DNA of 64,000 nt from Alphaproteobacteria bacterium (GTDB taxonomy: Bacteria > Pseudomonadota > Alphaproteobacteria > SMXS01). Below the pieces are notes generated by a model, which was given only the letters and a program-made list of their open reading frames with translations, had not been told where the DNA came from and ran no database searches. Positions 1 through 7,566 of the stretch are shown here, one piece after another. The position numbers and the translations under genes were made by a program. Each line of letters begins with the position of its first letter. Positions within the stretch are counted from its first letter, which is position 1. The stretch spans positions 54,249 to 118,248 of the forward strand of contig WGNW01000024.1 in the NCBI GenBank assembly GCA_016124315.1. Reading direction: 5' to 3'.

Positions 1-69
1 AGGCCGTAGGGGGCCTCCCCTGGGTTCTTCACCGCCGAGCGGTTCGCAATGACCGGAGGCTCTTGCCTG

Positions 70-891
70 CTACAGCCCCAGCGCCTGCAGCAGCGCGGCG
101 TCCACCATGCCGTTGCCCAGTCCCTTGTCGTGGCGGAAGCGGGTGATGGCGGCGGCGGTGCGTGGACCGATGATGCCGTCGGCGGCGCCCAGTTCGCGGT
201 AGCCCAGGGCCTGCAGGCGCCGCTGGATGGCCACCACGTCCGGCGCGTCCGGCTGCTCGTCCATCGGCACCGGCGCGCCCAGCACCCGGCGGACCTTGTC
301 GAACCAGGCCTTGCGGTCGGCCAGCCCGTTGATGCCGCCGTTGATCCGCCGGGTCACCGCCACGAAGTCGCCGGTGTCGCTCACCGTGTTGAGGTCCTTC
401 CAGCGCCAGAAGCCGCAGGCGACGGCCAGGGCGCGGTCGGGCGCGAAGGCGAGGTCGGGGTTGCCTTCCAGGTCGAGGCCGGCCTGTGCGCCGACGTTGC
501 GATAGCCGTCGCGGCCGGTGATCTGGATGTAGCCGCGGCCGCGGTAGCGCCAGCCGTCCCCCGAGGCCGAATTGCCGTTGCCCATGCGGTCGCAGTAGAC
601 CGTGTTGGCCAGCAGCTCCGGATTGCCGGCGCAGCGGTTGGCGAGCGCCATGTCGGTGAATCGGCTGGGCCAGACCTCGCGCAGCCGCTCGGCCCGGTAG
701 TTCATGTTCTCTTCCATGATGGTCAGCCCGCCGGACTCGTGGCCGATCTGCGCCAGGAAGTGTTGCAGCCGCAGCGGCTTGTCGGAGATTCCGTATTGGG
801 CAAACAGGCCGCCGTTCTGGGCGGCGAAGGCGTCCACGTGCTCGCGGGGCGCGCGTGGATAAAGCGCACGGACAATGTCGATCGACAGCAT
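70..891 (-). CDS. GH19 chitinase/lysozyme-like protein with C-terminal peptidoglycan-binding domain
   Basis: This 273-aa protein looks like a glycoside hydrolase of family 19 that cleaves chitin-type or peptidoglycan beta-1,4 linkages. The N-terminal two-thirds carries IGHESGG and MEENMNY, which hold the two acidic catalytic residues in this family, and GRGYIQITGRDGY. Residues of about 210-270 (VVAIQRRLQALGY, then DGIIGPRTAAAI) form a PG_binding_1 repeat. There is no signal peptide, so export would need a holin or lysis, as for phage endolysins. The ATG at 889-891 is preceded by GGGGGAG. No phage genes flank it, so a domesticated endolysin is possible. Confidence in the family is high, in the biological role low. 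Confidence 0.85.
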   Translation of the reverse strand: MLSIDIVRALYPRAPREHVDAFAAQNGGLFAQYGISDKPLRLQHFLAQIGHESGGLTIMEENMNYRAERLREVWPSRFTDMALANRCAGNPELLANTVYCDRMGNGNSASGDGWRYRGRGYIQITGRDGYRNVGAQAGLDLEGNPDLAFAPDRALAVACGFWRWKDLNTVSDTGDFVAVTRRINGGINGLADRKAWFDKVRRVLGAPVPMDEQPDAPDVVAIQRRLQALGYRELGAADGIIGPRTAAAITRFRHDKGLGNGMVDAALLQALGL

Positions 892-977
892 GGCTCCCCC
901 TCCACGCCCCCGCGCCCGTCGAATGCGCCGATTTTACCGCAGTTTCGGGCTCGTGTCGCCGCGAGTCTGGAGGCGGG

Positions 978-2867
978 TCAGCCGCTGAGGGCGGTATCCA
1001 GCTCCTCCTGGGCCCGGAGCCAGAGCTCCTCCTCCCGTTCCAGGGCCGCCTTGAGGTCGGCGAGCGACTTGCCGAGCCGTTCGATCTTCGCGGCATCGCC
1101 CGCCTCGTAGAGCTTGGGGTCGGCGAGGCCGGCCTCGGCCGCCGCCACGTCCTTCTCCAGCCTGCCGATGCGCTTCTCGTGCTCGCGCACCTTGGCGCGC
1201 AGCGGGATGGCGTCGTTGCGCTGGGCCTTGCTGGGGCCGGGCGCCCGCTTCGGCGCGGCCGCCTGTTCCTTGTCCTTGCGCGCGCTGCCCGGCTCCTTGC
1301 GGCCGCCGCGCTGGGACAGCAGCAGGTCCTTGTAGTCCTGCATGTCGCCATCGAACGGCGCCACCCGGCCGCCTTGCACCAGCCAGAGCTGGTCGGCCAC
1401 CGTCTCCACCAGATGCGGGTCGTGGCTGATCAGGATCACCGCGCCGGGATAGTCGTTGAGGGCATGCACCAGCGCCTCGCGGCTCTCGATGTCGAGATGG
1501 TTGGTGGGCTCGTCGAGGATGATGATGTGCGGCGCGTCGAGGGCGGCCAGCGTCATCAGCAGGCGCGCCTTCTGACCGCCCGACAGCTTCTCCACCGGGT
1601 TGAGCACGATGTCGGCGCCGATGCCGGCGGCGCCCAGCCGGGCGCGCAGCTGCGCCTGACCTTCGCCCGGCCGGTGGCGCATCAGGTGCTGCAGGGCGCT
1701 TTCGCCCTCGACCAGGTCGTCGAGCTGGTGCTGGGCGAAGAAGCCGATACGCAGCTTGGACGACTTGGTGACCTTGCCGTCCATCGGCGCCAGCCGGCCG
1801 GCCAGCAGCTTGGCGAAGGTGGACTTGCCCTCGCCGTTGGCGCCCAACAGGGCGATGCGGTCATCCTGGTCGAGCCGCAGGGTGATGTTCTTCAGCACCG
1901 CCCTTCCGTCGTAGCCGGCGCTGGCGTTCTCGAAGGTCACCAGGGGCGGCGGCAATTCCTCGGGCGGCGGGAAGTGGAACGGCGCCACGGCATTCTCGGT
2001 GATGCCGGCGATCGGCTGCATCCGCTCCAGCATCTTGACGCGCGACTGGGCCTGCCTCGCCTTCGATGCCTTGGCCTTGAAGCGGTCGACGAAGCTCTGG
2101 ATGTGGGCGCGCTGGGCGTCCTGCTTGCGCTTCATCGCCTGCTGGTGCTCCAGCTTCATGCGCCGCTCGCTGTCGAACTGGTCGTAGCTGCCGGTGTAGT
2201 AGGCCAGCTTGCGCCCGCTCAGGTGCAGGATGCCGGTCACCGCCCGGTTCAGCAGCTCCCGGTCATGGGAGATGATCAGCGCGGTGTGCGGATAGCGGGC
2301 GATGAAGCTCTCCAGCCAGACGGTGCCTTCCAGGTCCAGGTAGTTGGTGGGCTCGTCGAGCAGCAGCAGGTCGGGCTGGGCGAACAGCACCGCCGCCAGC
2401 GCCACGCGCATGCGCCAGCCGCCGGAGAATTCGTGGCACGGCCGCTGCTGCGCCTCGGCGTCGAAGCCGAGGCCGGCCAGGATCGAGCCGGCGCGCGCCT
2501 CGGCGGAATGGGCGTCGATGTCGGCGAGGCGGATCTGGATCTCGGCGATGCGGTTGGGCTCGGTCGCCGTCTCGGCCTCGGCGAGCAGGGCGGCCCGCTC
2601 GGTGTCGGCCGCCAGCACCGTCTCGATCAGGCTGTCATCGGAGGCGGGCGCCTCCTGGGCCACCCCGCCGATGGTGAAGTTGCGCGGCACCTCGATCTCG
2701 CCCTCCTCCAGGGCCAGCTCGCCGCGGATCAGGCGGAACAGCGTGGTCTTGCCCGTGCCGTTGCGCCCGACCATGCCGACCTTGTGGCCGGTCGGGATGA
2801 CCGCCGAGGCCTGCTCGAACAGCGGTTGGCCCGCCATGGTGAAGGTGATGTTTCGGATCGCCAGCAT
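978..2867 (-). CDS. ABC-F family ATP-binding protein (Uup/YheS-like)
   Basis: A soluble 629-aa protein with two fused ABC ATPase domains and no membrane segments, the layout of ABC-F factors that act on the ribosome. Domain 1 has Walker A GRNGTGKTT near residue 35, signature EFSGGWRMR and Walker B LLLDEPTNYLD. Domain 2 has GANGEGKST, KLSGGQKAR and IILDEPTNHLD. The charged linker between them (EHQQAMKRKQDAQRAHIQ) is the family interdomain arm, and the C-terminal 100 residues are a predicted coiled coil. It is read divergently from the diguanylate cyclase; a candidate small RNA with its own terminator lies on the same strand just upstream. The EttA, Uup or YheS subgroup cannot be fixed by eye. 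Confidence 0.93.
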   Translation of the reverse strand: MLAIRNITFTMAGQPLFEQASAVIPTGHKVGMVGRNGTGKTTLFRLIRGELALEEGEIEVPRNFTIGGVAQEAPASDDSLIETVLAADTERAALLAEAETATEPNRIAEIQIRLADIDAHSAEARAGSILAGLGFDAEAQQRPCHEFSGGWRMRVALAAVLFAQPDLLLLDEPTNYLDLEGTVWLESFIARYPHTALIISHDRELLNRAVTGILHLSGRKLAYYTGSYDQFDSERRMKLEHQQAMKRKQDAQRAHIQSFVDRFKAKASKARQAQSRVKMLERMQPIAGITENAVAPFHFPPPEELPPPLVTFENASAGYDGRAVLKNITLRLDQDDRIALLGANGEGKSTFAKLLAGRLAPMDGKVTKSSKLRIGFFAQHQLDDLVEGESALQHLMRHRPGEGQAQLRARLGAAGIGADIVLNPVEKLSGGQKARLLMTLAALDAPHIIILDEPTNHLDIESREALVHALNDYPGAVILISHDPHLVETVADQLWLVQGGRVAPFDGDMQDYKDLLLSQRGGRKEPGSARKDKEQAAAPKRAPGPSKAQRNDAIPLRAKVREHEKRIGRLEKDVAAAEAGLADPKLYEAGDAAKIERLGKSLADLKAALEREEELWLRAQEELDTALSG

Positions 2868-2929
2868 GGCGCGAACAAGTGGCGGCTCGGCCGGCGTGTG
2901 TCAATGTCCGCCTGAGCGGGACCCGGAGA

Positions 2930-3111
2930 AAAAAAGAGAGCCCGACCGGTGCGGTCGGACCCCCAGTTCACCGCCTGTCGGAAGTATCGGGAGAGGGCAA
3001 AGGACACCTGGCAGGCCAGCGTTCCCGCCGCGACGGAGTTACCGTCATCAATGGGTGCCCTTCGACGGGCCACGACAAGAATGTAGGCTCCCGATAATCG
3101 TCCGCAAGGCC
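2930..3111 (-). ncRNA. Candidate structured small RNA (6S-like)
   Basis: A gene-free stretch that folds on paper into a long closed rod. On the minus strand GCCUUG/CAGGC, CGGA/UCCG and UAUCGGGAG/CUCCCGAUA (3088-3096 with 2985-2993) build an interrupted closing stem of about 18 bp. An asymmetric bubble follows (about 25 nt on the 5' side, 6 nt on the 3' side), then a 9-bp inner stem AAGGGCACC/GGUGUCCUU and a small GACGG-UAACU-CCGUC hairpin. Downstream on the same strand CCGACC-GCACC-GGUCGG and then seven U's at about 2930-2937 resemble an intrinsic terminator. A TATTAA box about 7 nt before position 3112 could be the -10. Closing stem, bubble, inner stem and size suggest 6S RNA. The plus strand can form the same stems, so a 5' UTR element of the diguanylate cyclase is the alternative. 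Confidence 0.42.
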
Positions 3112-3153
3112 GGAAAGTTTAATAGAAACAATAAATTAGAAGTATATTGGCCC

Positions 3154-3179
3154 TTGAATTCGGCGCATTTGGTTATAAT
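3154..3179 (+). promoter_or_regulatory. Possible promoter of the diguanylate cyclase gene
   Basis: A perfect TATAAT hexamer (3174-3179) lies in the only AT-rich patch of this gap. The best -35-like hexamer, TTGAAT at 3154-3159, is only 14 nt away, shorter than the usual 16-18, so the -35 is weak or an activator is needed. Transcription would start near 3186, leaving a leader of about 110 nt. Confidence 0.35.
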
Positions 3180-3268
3180 TTGGGAGCGCATCGCGAGGCC
3201 CGCCTCGCGCAATCCACCATGTGGCCATGCCTGCGGTCAGGACTCGGGCCCGGACGGGAAAGTGCACC

Positions 3269-3298
3269 ATGCTGACAGTACGGCCGTATATACGCTGA
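3269..3298 (+). CDS. Possible 9-codon leader peptide overlapping the diguanylate cyclase start
   Basis: ATG at 3269 opens a 9-residue reading frame (MLTVRPYIR) that stops at TGA 3296-3298, so its stop shares one base with the diguanylate cyclase ATG (TGATG). A purine-rich GGGAAAG sits 6-7 nt before this ATG, whereas the cyclase ATG has no clear Shine-Dalgarno of its own. This would fit translational coupling, but so short an ORF could be chance. Confidence 0.25.
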   Translation: MLTVRPYIR

Positions 3299-4950
3299 TG
3301 GTGCAGACCTTCCTCAGGCGCCAGCGGGCGCGTTACGGCCCGCTTCTTGTGGGCAGCATACTCTTCTTCGTGCTGCTCGGCGGCGGCTTCTACCTGGCGG
3401 ATGTCGGGCGCAAGATCCAGCACAACAACGAGGTGGATCACGTGGCGCAGCGGTTCCTCACCGCCGTGGTGGACAGCGAGACCGGCATGCGCGGCTACGT
3501 CATCACCGGCGACGAGGCGTTCCTCGGGCCCTATCGCAGCGGGGTCGGGGACACCAATGCCCTGCTGTCGCAACTGCTGGCGCTGATTCCCGACAAGGTG
3601 GGCGAGCACTTCGACGCAAGCGGCCTGGTCCGGCTCGTGGCCAAGCGCCAGGACACCTTGGCCGAGGCGATCGAATTGCGACGGGATGCGGGGACCGAGG
3701 CGGCCGAGAACTACATCAAGACCGGCCAGGGCCGCTTCCTGATGGACGAGATCCGCAAGCAGGTCGCGGACGTCTCGGCGCGGGTGGACGAGCAGAGCGA
3801 CCGACTCGGCCGGCGGCTCACCTTCTACCTCACGGTCATCGTGCCGCTGGTCGGCGGGCTGACGCTGCTGCTCCTGCTGCTGGCGCTGGCCCAGACCCGG
3901 GCCATGAAACGCACCCTGCGGGCGGCGCTTGCCGCCGAGTCGAGGGCCGAACTGCAGGGGCGCCAGCTGGCGGCCCTGTCGGACATGGCGGACGAGCTCC
4001 ACGCTGCCGCCGACCGCAAGGAGACCTACGCCATCATCAGCCATCACGGTGCCCGGCTGCTGCCGGGGGTGACGGCGGTGCTGTCGGTCTACAACCATTC
4101 CCGCGACCAGCTGCGCCTGGCTGCCCGGTGGGGCGAGGCCTCGCCCTCCAAGGATACGTTCTCGCCCACGGAATGCTGGGCGATCCGCCGCGGCCGTCCG
4201 CAGCTCAGCGAAACCGCCGGTAGCGTCCAGTGCACGCACGTGGTTCCCGACACGGCGGCGCTGTGCGTGCCGATCAGTGCCCGCGGACAGACGGTCGGCC
4301 TGCTGACGTTGAGCGGTGTGCCGGCCGCCGAGCTGGAGGAGGGCGGCGCGGTGCACCGGGTCGCGGCGACCCTGTGCGAGCAGGTGGCGCTGGCGCTGGT
4401 GAACCTGGACCTGCGCGAGCGGCTGGAGAACCAGGCGCTGCGGGATACGCTCACCAACCTCTACAACCGCCGCTACCTGGAGGAGGCCTCGGAGCGGGAG
4501 CTGAGCCGCGCCGACCGGCTGGACTCGGCGCTCAGCATCCTGGCCATCGACATCGACCACTTCAAGCGGTTCAACGACCAGCACGGTCACGCCGCCGGCG
4601 ACGAGGTGCTGAAGCGGGTGAGCGGCCTGCTGGCCGATCTGTGCCGCGCGACCGACCTGGTCTGCCGGCTGGGCGGCGAGGAACTCCTCATCATGCTGCC
4701 CGACACGGACCTGGACGGGGCGGTGGCCATCGCCGAGAAGCTGCGCGGCGACGTGAGCCGGCTGCGCATCCGCTGGCACAGCGGCGAATTGCCGCCGGTG
4801 ACCATCTCCGTTGGCGTCGCGTCCTTCCCCGAGCATGCGCGGAAGTTCGCCCTTCTCCAGAGCCTCGCCGACGAGGCGCTGTACGAAGCGAAGGGCGGCG
4901 GGCGAAACCGGGTGGTGGTCTGGCGTCGGCAGGAGCGCGATTCGGCTTGA
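3298..4950 (+). CDS. Membrane diguanylate cyclase (CHASE3-GAF-GGDEF)
   Basis: This 550-aa inner-membrane protein should make cyclic di-GMP from two GTP. A first TM helix (about residues 13-33, LLVGSILFFVLL) and a second (about 180-203, LLLLLLALAQ) bracket a periplasmic CHASE3-type sensor with the typical DSETGMRGYVITGD signature. A GAF-like domain (about 230-385) follows, then a GGDEF domain with DTLTNLYNRRYLEE, DIDHFKRFND and active site GGEEL near 459. RATD, five residues before GGEEL, is a complete RxxD I-site, so product inhibition is expected. No EAL domain is present. The ORF track starts far upstream at 2344; ATG 3298 is chosen because it places the first TM helix at the N terminus. 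GTG 3262 is an alternative. Confidence 0.9.
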   Translation: MVQTFLRRQRARYGPLLVGSILFFVLLGGGFYLADVGRKIQHNNEVDHVAQRFLTAVVDSETGMRGYVITGDEAFLGPYRSGVGDTNALLSQLLALIPDKVGEHFDASGLVRLVAKRQDTLAEAIELRRDAGTEAAENYIKTGQGRFLMDEIRKQVADVSARVDEQSDRLGRRLTFYLTVIVPLVGGLTLLLLLLALAQTRAMKRTLRAALAAESRAELQGRQLAALSDMADELHAAADRKETYAIISHHGARLLPGVTAVLSVYNHSRDQLRLAARWGEASPSKDTFSPTECWAIRRGRPQLSETAGSVQCTHVVPDTAALCVPISARGQTVGLLTLSGVPAAELEEGGAVHRVAATLCEQVALALVNLDLRERLENQALRDTLTNLYNRRYLEEASERELSRADRLDSALSILAIDIDHFKRFNDQHGHAAGDEVLKRVSGLLADLCRATDLVCRLGGEELLIMLPDTDLDGAVAIAEKLRGDVSRLRIRWHSGELPPVTISVGVASFPEHARKFALLQSLADEALYEAKGGGRNRVVVWRRQERDSA

Positions 4951-5005
4951 GTTGCCGGCCCGCCGTCTCCTACTGTTTGGGCTCATCATGTGCAGGGGAA
5001 GACAG

Positions 5006-5557
5006 ATGACGGCATCCATCTACGACATTCCGGTCCGCAAGATCGACGGCAAGGACGCCAGCCTGGGCGACTACAGCGGCTCCGTGCTGCTGGTGGTCAA
5101 TGTCGCCTCCAAGTGCGGCCTGACGCCCCAGTACGAGGGCCTCGAGCAGGTCTACAAGGCCTATCGCGACAAGGGATTCGAAGTGCTGGGCTTCCCGGCC
5201 AACAACTTCGCCGGCCAGGAGCCGGGCAGCGACGCGGAGATCCAGAGCTTCTGCACCACCAACTTCAGCGTCGACTTTCCGATGTTCTCGAAGATCAGTG
5301 TGGCCGGCGAGGACCGGCATCCGCTCTACAAGGAGTTGATCGCCGCCCATCCGCAGCGCACCGCCAAGCCCGACAGCGCGCTGAAGAAGATCCTCGACGA
5401 GCGGGGCCTCAGCCCCAAGAGCGAGACCGACGTGATGTGGAACTTCGAGAAGTTCCTGATCAGCCGCGACGGCAAGGTGGTGGGCCGGTTCGCGCCCGAC
5501 ATCTCGCCCGACGATCCGGCGCTCACCGGCGCCATCGAGAAGGAACTCGCGGCCTGA
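5006..5557 (+). CDS. Glutathione peroxidase family protein (BtuE-like)
   Basis: A 183-aa thiol peroxidase that reduces hydrogen peroxide and lipid hydroperoxides using glutathione or thioredoxin. The signature NVASKCGLTPQYEGLE carries cysteine in place of the selenocysteine of animal enzymes. GFPANNFAGQEPGS holds the conserved Gln, and WNFEKFLISRDGKVVGRF the conserved Trp. Length is usual for bacterial GPx. ATG 5006 is preceded by AGGGGAAG; the longer ORF in the track runs back into the cyclase gene. It lies 55 bp after that gene and 25 bp before the epoxide hydrolase on the same strand, so co-transcription is likely. No signal peptide is seen, so a cytoplasmic location is inferred. Confidence 0.93.
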   Translation: MTASIYDIPVRKIDGKDASLGDYSGSVLLVVNVASKCGLTPQYEGLEQVYKAYRDKGFEVLGFPANNFAGQEPGSDAEIQSFCTTNFSVDFPMFSKISVAGEDRHPLYKELIAAHPQRTAKPDSALKKILDERGLSPKSETDVMWNFEKFLISRDGKVVGRFAPDISPDDPALTGAIEKELAA

Positions 5558-5582
5558 GTCCGCAGCGACGGGACGCGGCGTC

Positions 5583-6791
5583 GTGGATATCGAGCCGTTC
5601 CGGATCGCCATTCCGGACGAGGCGATCGAGGATGTCCGCCGCCGCCTGAAGGCGACGCGCTGGCCGGAGGACTTCGCCAACGACCACTGGCGCTACGGCA
5701 CCAGCACGGCCTATCTCCGGTCGCTGGTCGACTACTGGATCGAGGAATACGACTGGCGCGCGGCTGAGGCGGAGATCAACCGCTTCGCCCATTTCCGCAC
5801 CGAGATCGACGGTGTTCCCGTCCACTTCCTGCGCGAGCCGGGCAAGGGGCCGGCCCCCGTTCCGTTGATCATCAGCCACGGCTGGCCCTGGTGCTTCTGG
5901 GACATGCGCAAGGTGATCGCGCCGCTGGCCGACCCGGCCTCCCATGGCGGCGACCCGGCCGATGCCTTCGAGGTGATCGTGCCGTCGCTGCCGGGCTTCG
6001 GCTTCTCGACGCCGCTGCGCGTGCCCGGCATCAACTGGTGGCGCACCGCCGACCTGTGGGACGCGCTGATGACTAAGGGTCTCGGCCATGCCCGCTACGG
6101 CGCCAGCGGCGGCGACTGGGGCGCGCTGGTGACCGCCCAGCTCGGCCACAAATACGCCGCCAACCTCAAGGCCGTGCACATGATGCACGCCATCCCCATG
6201 ACCCTGTTCAACAACGAGCGGCCGTGGGACATCACCGGCGGCGCGCTGGTGCCGGCGTCGGTCCGCGGCGAGCTGCGCGAAGCCGTCCACGCCCGGCAGC
6301 GGCGCATTGCCAGCCACGTGGCGGTCCACGTGCTCGATCCGCAGACGCTCGCCAATGCGCTCAACGACTCGCCGGCCGGCCTGCTGTCCTGGCTGGTGGA
6401 GCGGCGGCGCGCCTGGGGCGACACCAGAGGCGACGTGGAGAGCCGCTTCACCCGCGAGCACCTGATCACCACGACCATGATCTACTGGCTGACCGGCAGC
6501 TTCGGCACCTCGGCGCGCTATTACGCCGAGGCGGCCCATAATCCCTGGAAGCCGTCCCACGACCGGATGCCGGTGGTGGAGGCGCCGACGGGATTCACCT
6601 TCCTGGGCGGCGAGGCGCCGCCGGGCGTCGTCGATCCGGCGCAAGCGTTCCGCGAGAGCGAGCAGGCGGCGGTCTACAATCTGCGCCAGGTGACGTCGCA
6701 TCCCGTGGGCGGTCATTTCGGCCACTACGAGGAGCCGGAGGCCGTGGTCGACGCGATCCGAACATTGTTCCGCGGCCTGCGGCCGATATGA
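5583..6791 (+). CDS. Epoxide hydrolase family alpha/beta hydrolase (EHN domain)
   Basis: A 402-aa protein of the microsomal-type epoxide hydrolase family. The first 110 residues (FRIAIPDEAIEDVRRRLKATRW) match the EHN domain; the rest is an alpha/beta-hydrolase fold. HGWP (about residue 99) supplies the oxyanion loop, the nucleophile Asp is in SGGDWGA (about 180), and the C-terminal GGHFGHYEEPE contains the catalytic His. The predicted reaction is water addition to an epoxide through an alkyl-enzyme ester; the substrate is unknown. The start is GTG at 5583. The gene sits between the glutathione peroxidase and mtgA in a same-strand run, which hints at oxidative or xenobiotic detoxification but does not prove it. 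Confidence 0.9.
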   Translation: MDIEPFRIAIPDEAIEDVRRRLKATRWPEDFANDHWRYGTSTAYLRSLVDYWIEEYDWRAAEAEINRFAHFRTEIDGVPVHFLREPGKGPAPVPLIISHGWPWCFWDMRKVIAPLADPASHGGDPADAFEVIVPSLPGFGFSTPLRVPGINWWRTADLWDALMTKGLGHARYGASGGDWGALVTAQLGHKYAANLKAVHMMHAIPMTLFNNERPWDITGGALVPASVRGELREAVHARQRRIASHVAVHVLDPQTLANALNDSPAGLLSWLVERRRAWGDTRGDVESRFTREHLITTTMIYWLTGSFGTSARYYAEAAHNPWKPSHDRMPVVEAPTGFTFLGGEAPPGVVDPAQAFRESEQAAVYNLRQVTSHPVGGHFGHYEEPEAVVDAIRTLFRGLRPI

Positions 6792-6824
6792 TGGACCGTC
6801 ACCGATAGGGCGCCTCGGGCGCCG

Positions 6825-7556
6825 ATGATGTGGAACCATGACGGTCGGGAGGGGGTCATCGCAAGCAAGAAGAAGCGCGGCCTCGGCCGCCGGATCGTCC
6901 GCCTGCTGGCCGGCATCGTGCTCGCCGTCCTGCTGGTGCCCGTCGCCCTGATCCTGGTTTACCGGGTCGTGCCGCCGCCGGTCACGCCGCTGATGCTGAT
7001 CCGTTCGGCCGATGGCTACGGCATCCGCAAGCAGTGGACCGGCCTCGACCGCATCTCGCCCGCCCTGCAGCGCGCCGTGATCGCCTCGGAGGACGCCAAG
7101 TTCTGCGAGCACAACGGCTTCGACTGGGCATCGCTGGAAGATTCCGTGGACGATCTCGAGGAAGGCAAGCGGGCGCGCGGCGCGAGCACCATTTCCATGC
7201 AGACGGCCAAGAACCTGTTCCTGTGGCCGGCCCGCTCCTTCGTGCGCAAGGGCGCCGAGGCCTACATCACCATGTGGCTTGAACTGCTGTGGCCCAAGCA
7301 GCGCATCCTCGAGGTCTACCTGAACATCATCGAATGGGGTAAGGGGATTTACGGCGCGCAGACGGCGGCCGAGACCTATTTCGGCATTCCCGCCGCCGGG
7401 CTGAACAGCCGGCAGGCGGCGCTGATGGCGGTGGCGCTGCCGACGCCGCGCAAGAGCAATCCCGGCCGCCCGTCGTCCTACCTGTCGTCGCGTGCGGGCG
7501 TCATCCAGGGACGCATGGGCTCCGTGCCGTTCGGCCGGAGCGGCGTCTGCCCTTGA
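6825..7556 (+). CDS. mtgA: Monofunctional biosynthetic peptidoglycan transglycosylase
   Basis: A 243-aa GT51 glycosyltransferase that polymerises lipid II into glycan strands at the inner membrane, without a transpeptidase domain. One N-terminal TM helix (about 28-48, [19 protein letters not shown]) anchors it. Catalytic motif 1 is [14 protein letters not shown], motif 2 [16 protein letters not shown], motif 3 [13 protein letters not shown] and motif 4 [13 protein letters not shown], all complete. Length matches MtgA. ATG 6825 is immediately followed by a second in-frame ATG and lies just after a GGCGCC/GGCGCC hairpin that could mask the ribosome site. Its stop at 7554-7556 overlaps the GAGGAG Shine-Dalgarno of the next gene, so the two are probably coupled. 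Confidence 0.95.
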   Translation: MMWNHDGREGVIASKKKRGLGRRIVRLLAGIVLAVLLVPVALILVYRVVPPPVTPLMLIRSADGYGIRKQWTGLDRISPALQRAVIASEDAKFCEHNGFDWASLEDSVDDLEEGKRARGASTISMQTAKNLFLWPARSFVRKGAEAYITMWLELLWPKQRILEVYLNIIEWGKGIYGAQTAAETYFGIPAAGLNSRQAALMAVALPTPRKSNPGRPSSYLSSRAGVIQGRMGSVPFGRSGVCP

Positions 7557-7566
7557 GGAGATCGTC

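Noticed and set aside
855-2915. 686-aa plus-strand ORF opposite the ABC-F gene
   Set aside because: Antisense shadow; the ABC-F protein has all its motifs on the minus strand and this frame has none.
2930-3111. c-di-GMP (GEMM) or glycine riboswitch in front of the diguanylate cyclase
   Set aside because: GGGCAAAGGACA on the plus strand recalls part of the glycine aptamer, but the other conserved blocks of both riboswitch classes are missing and the U-run terminator is on the minus strand.
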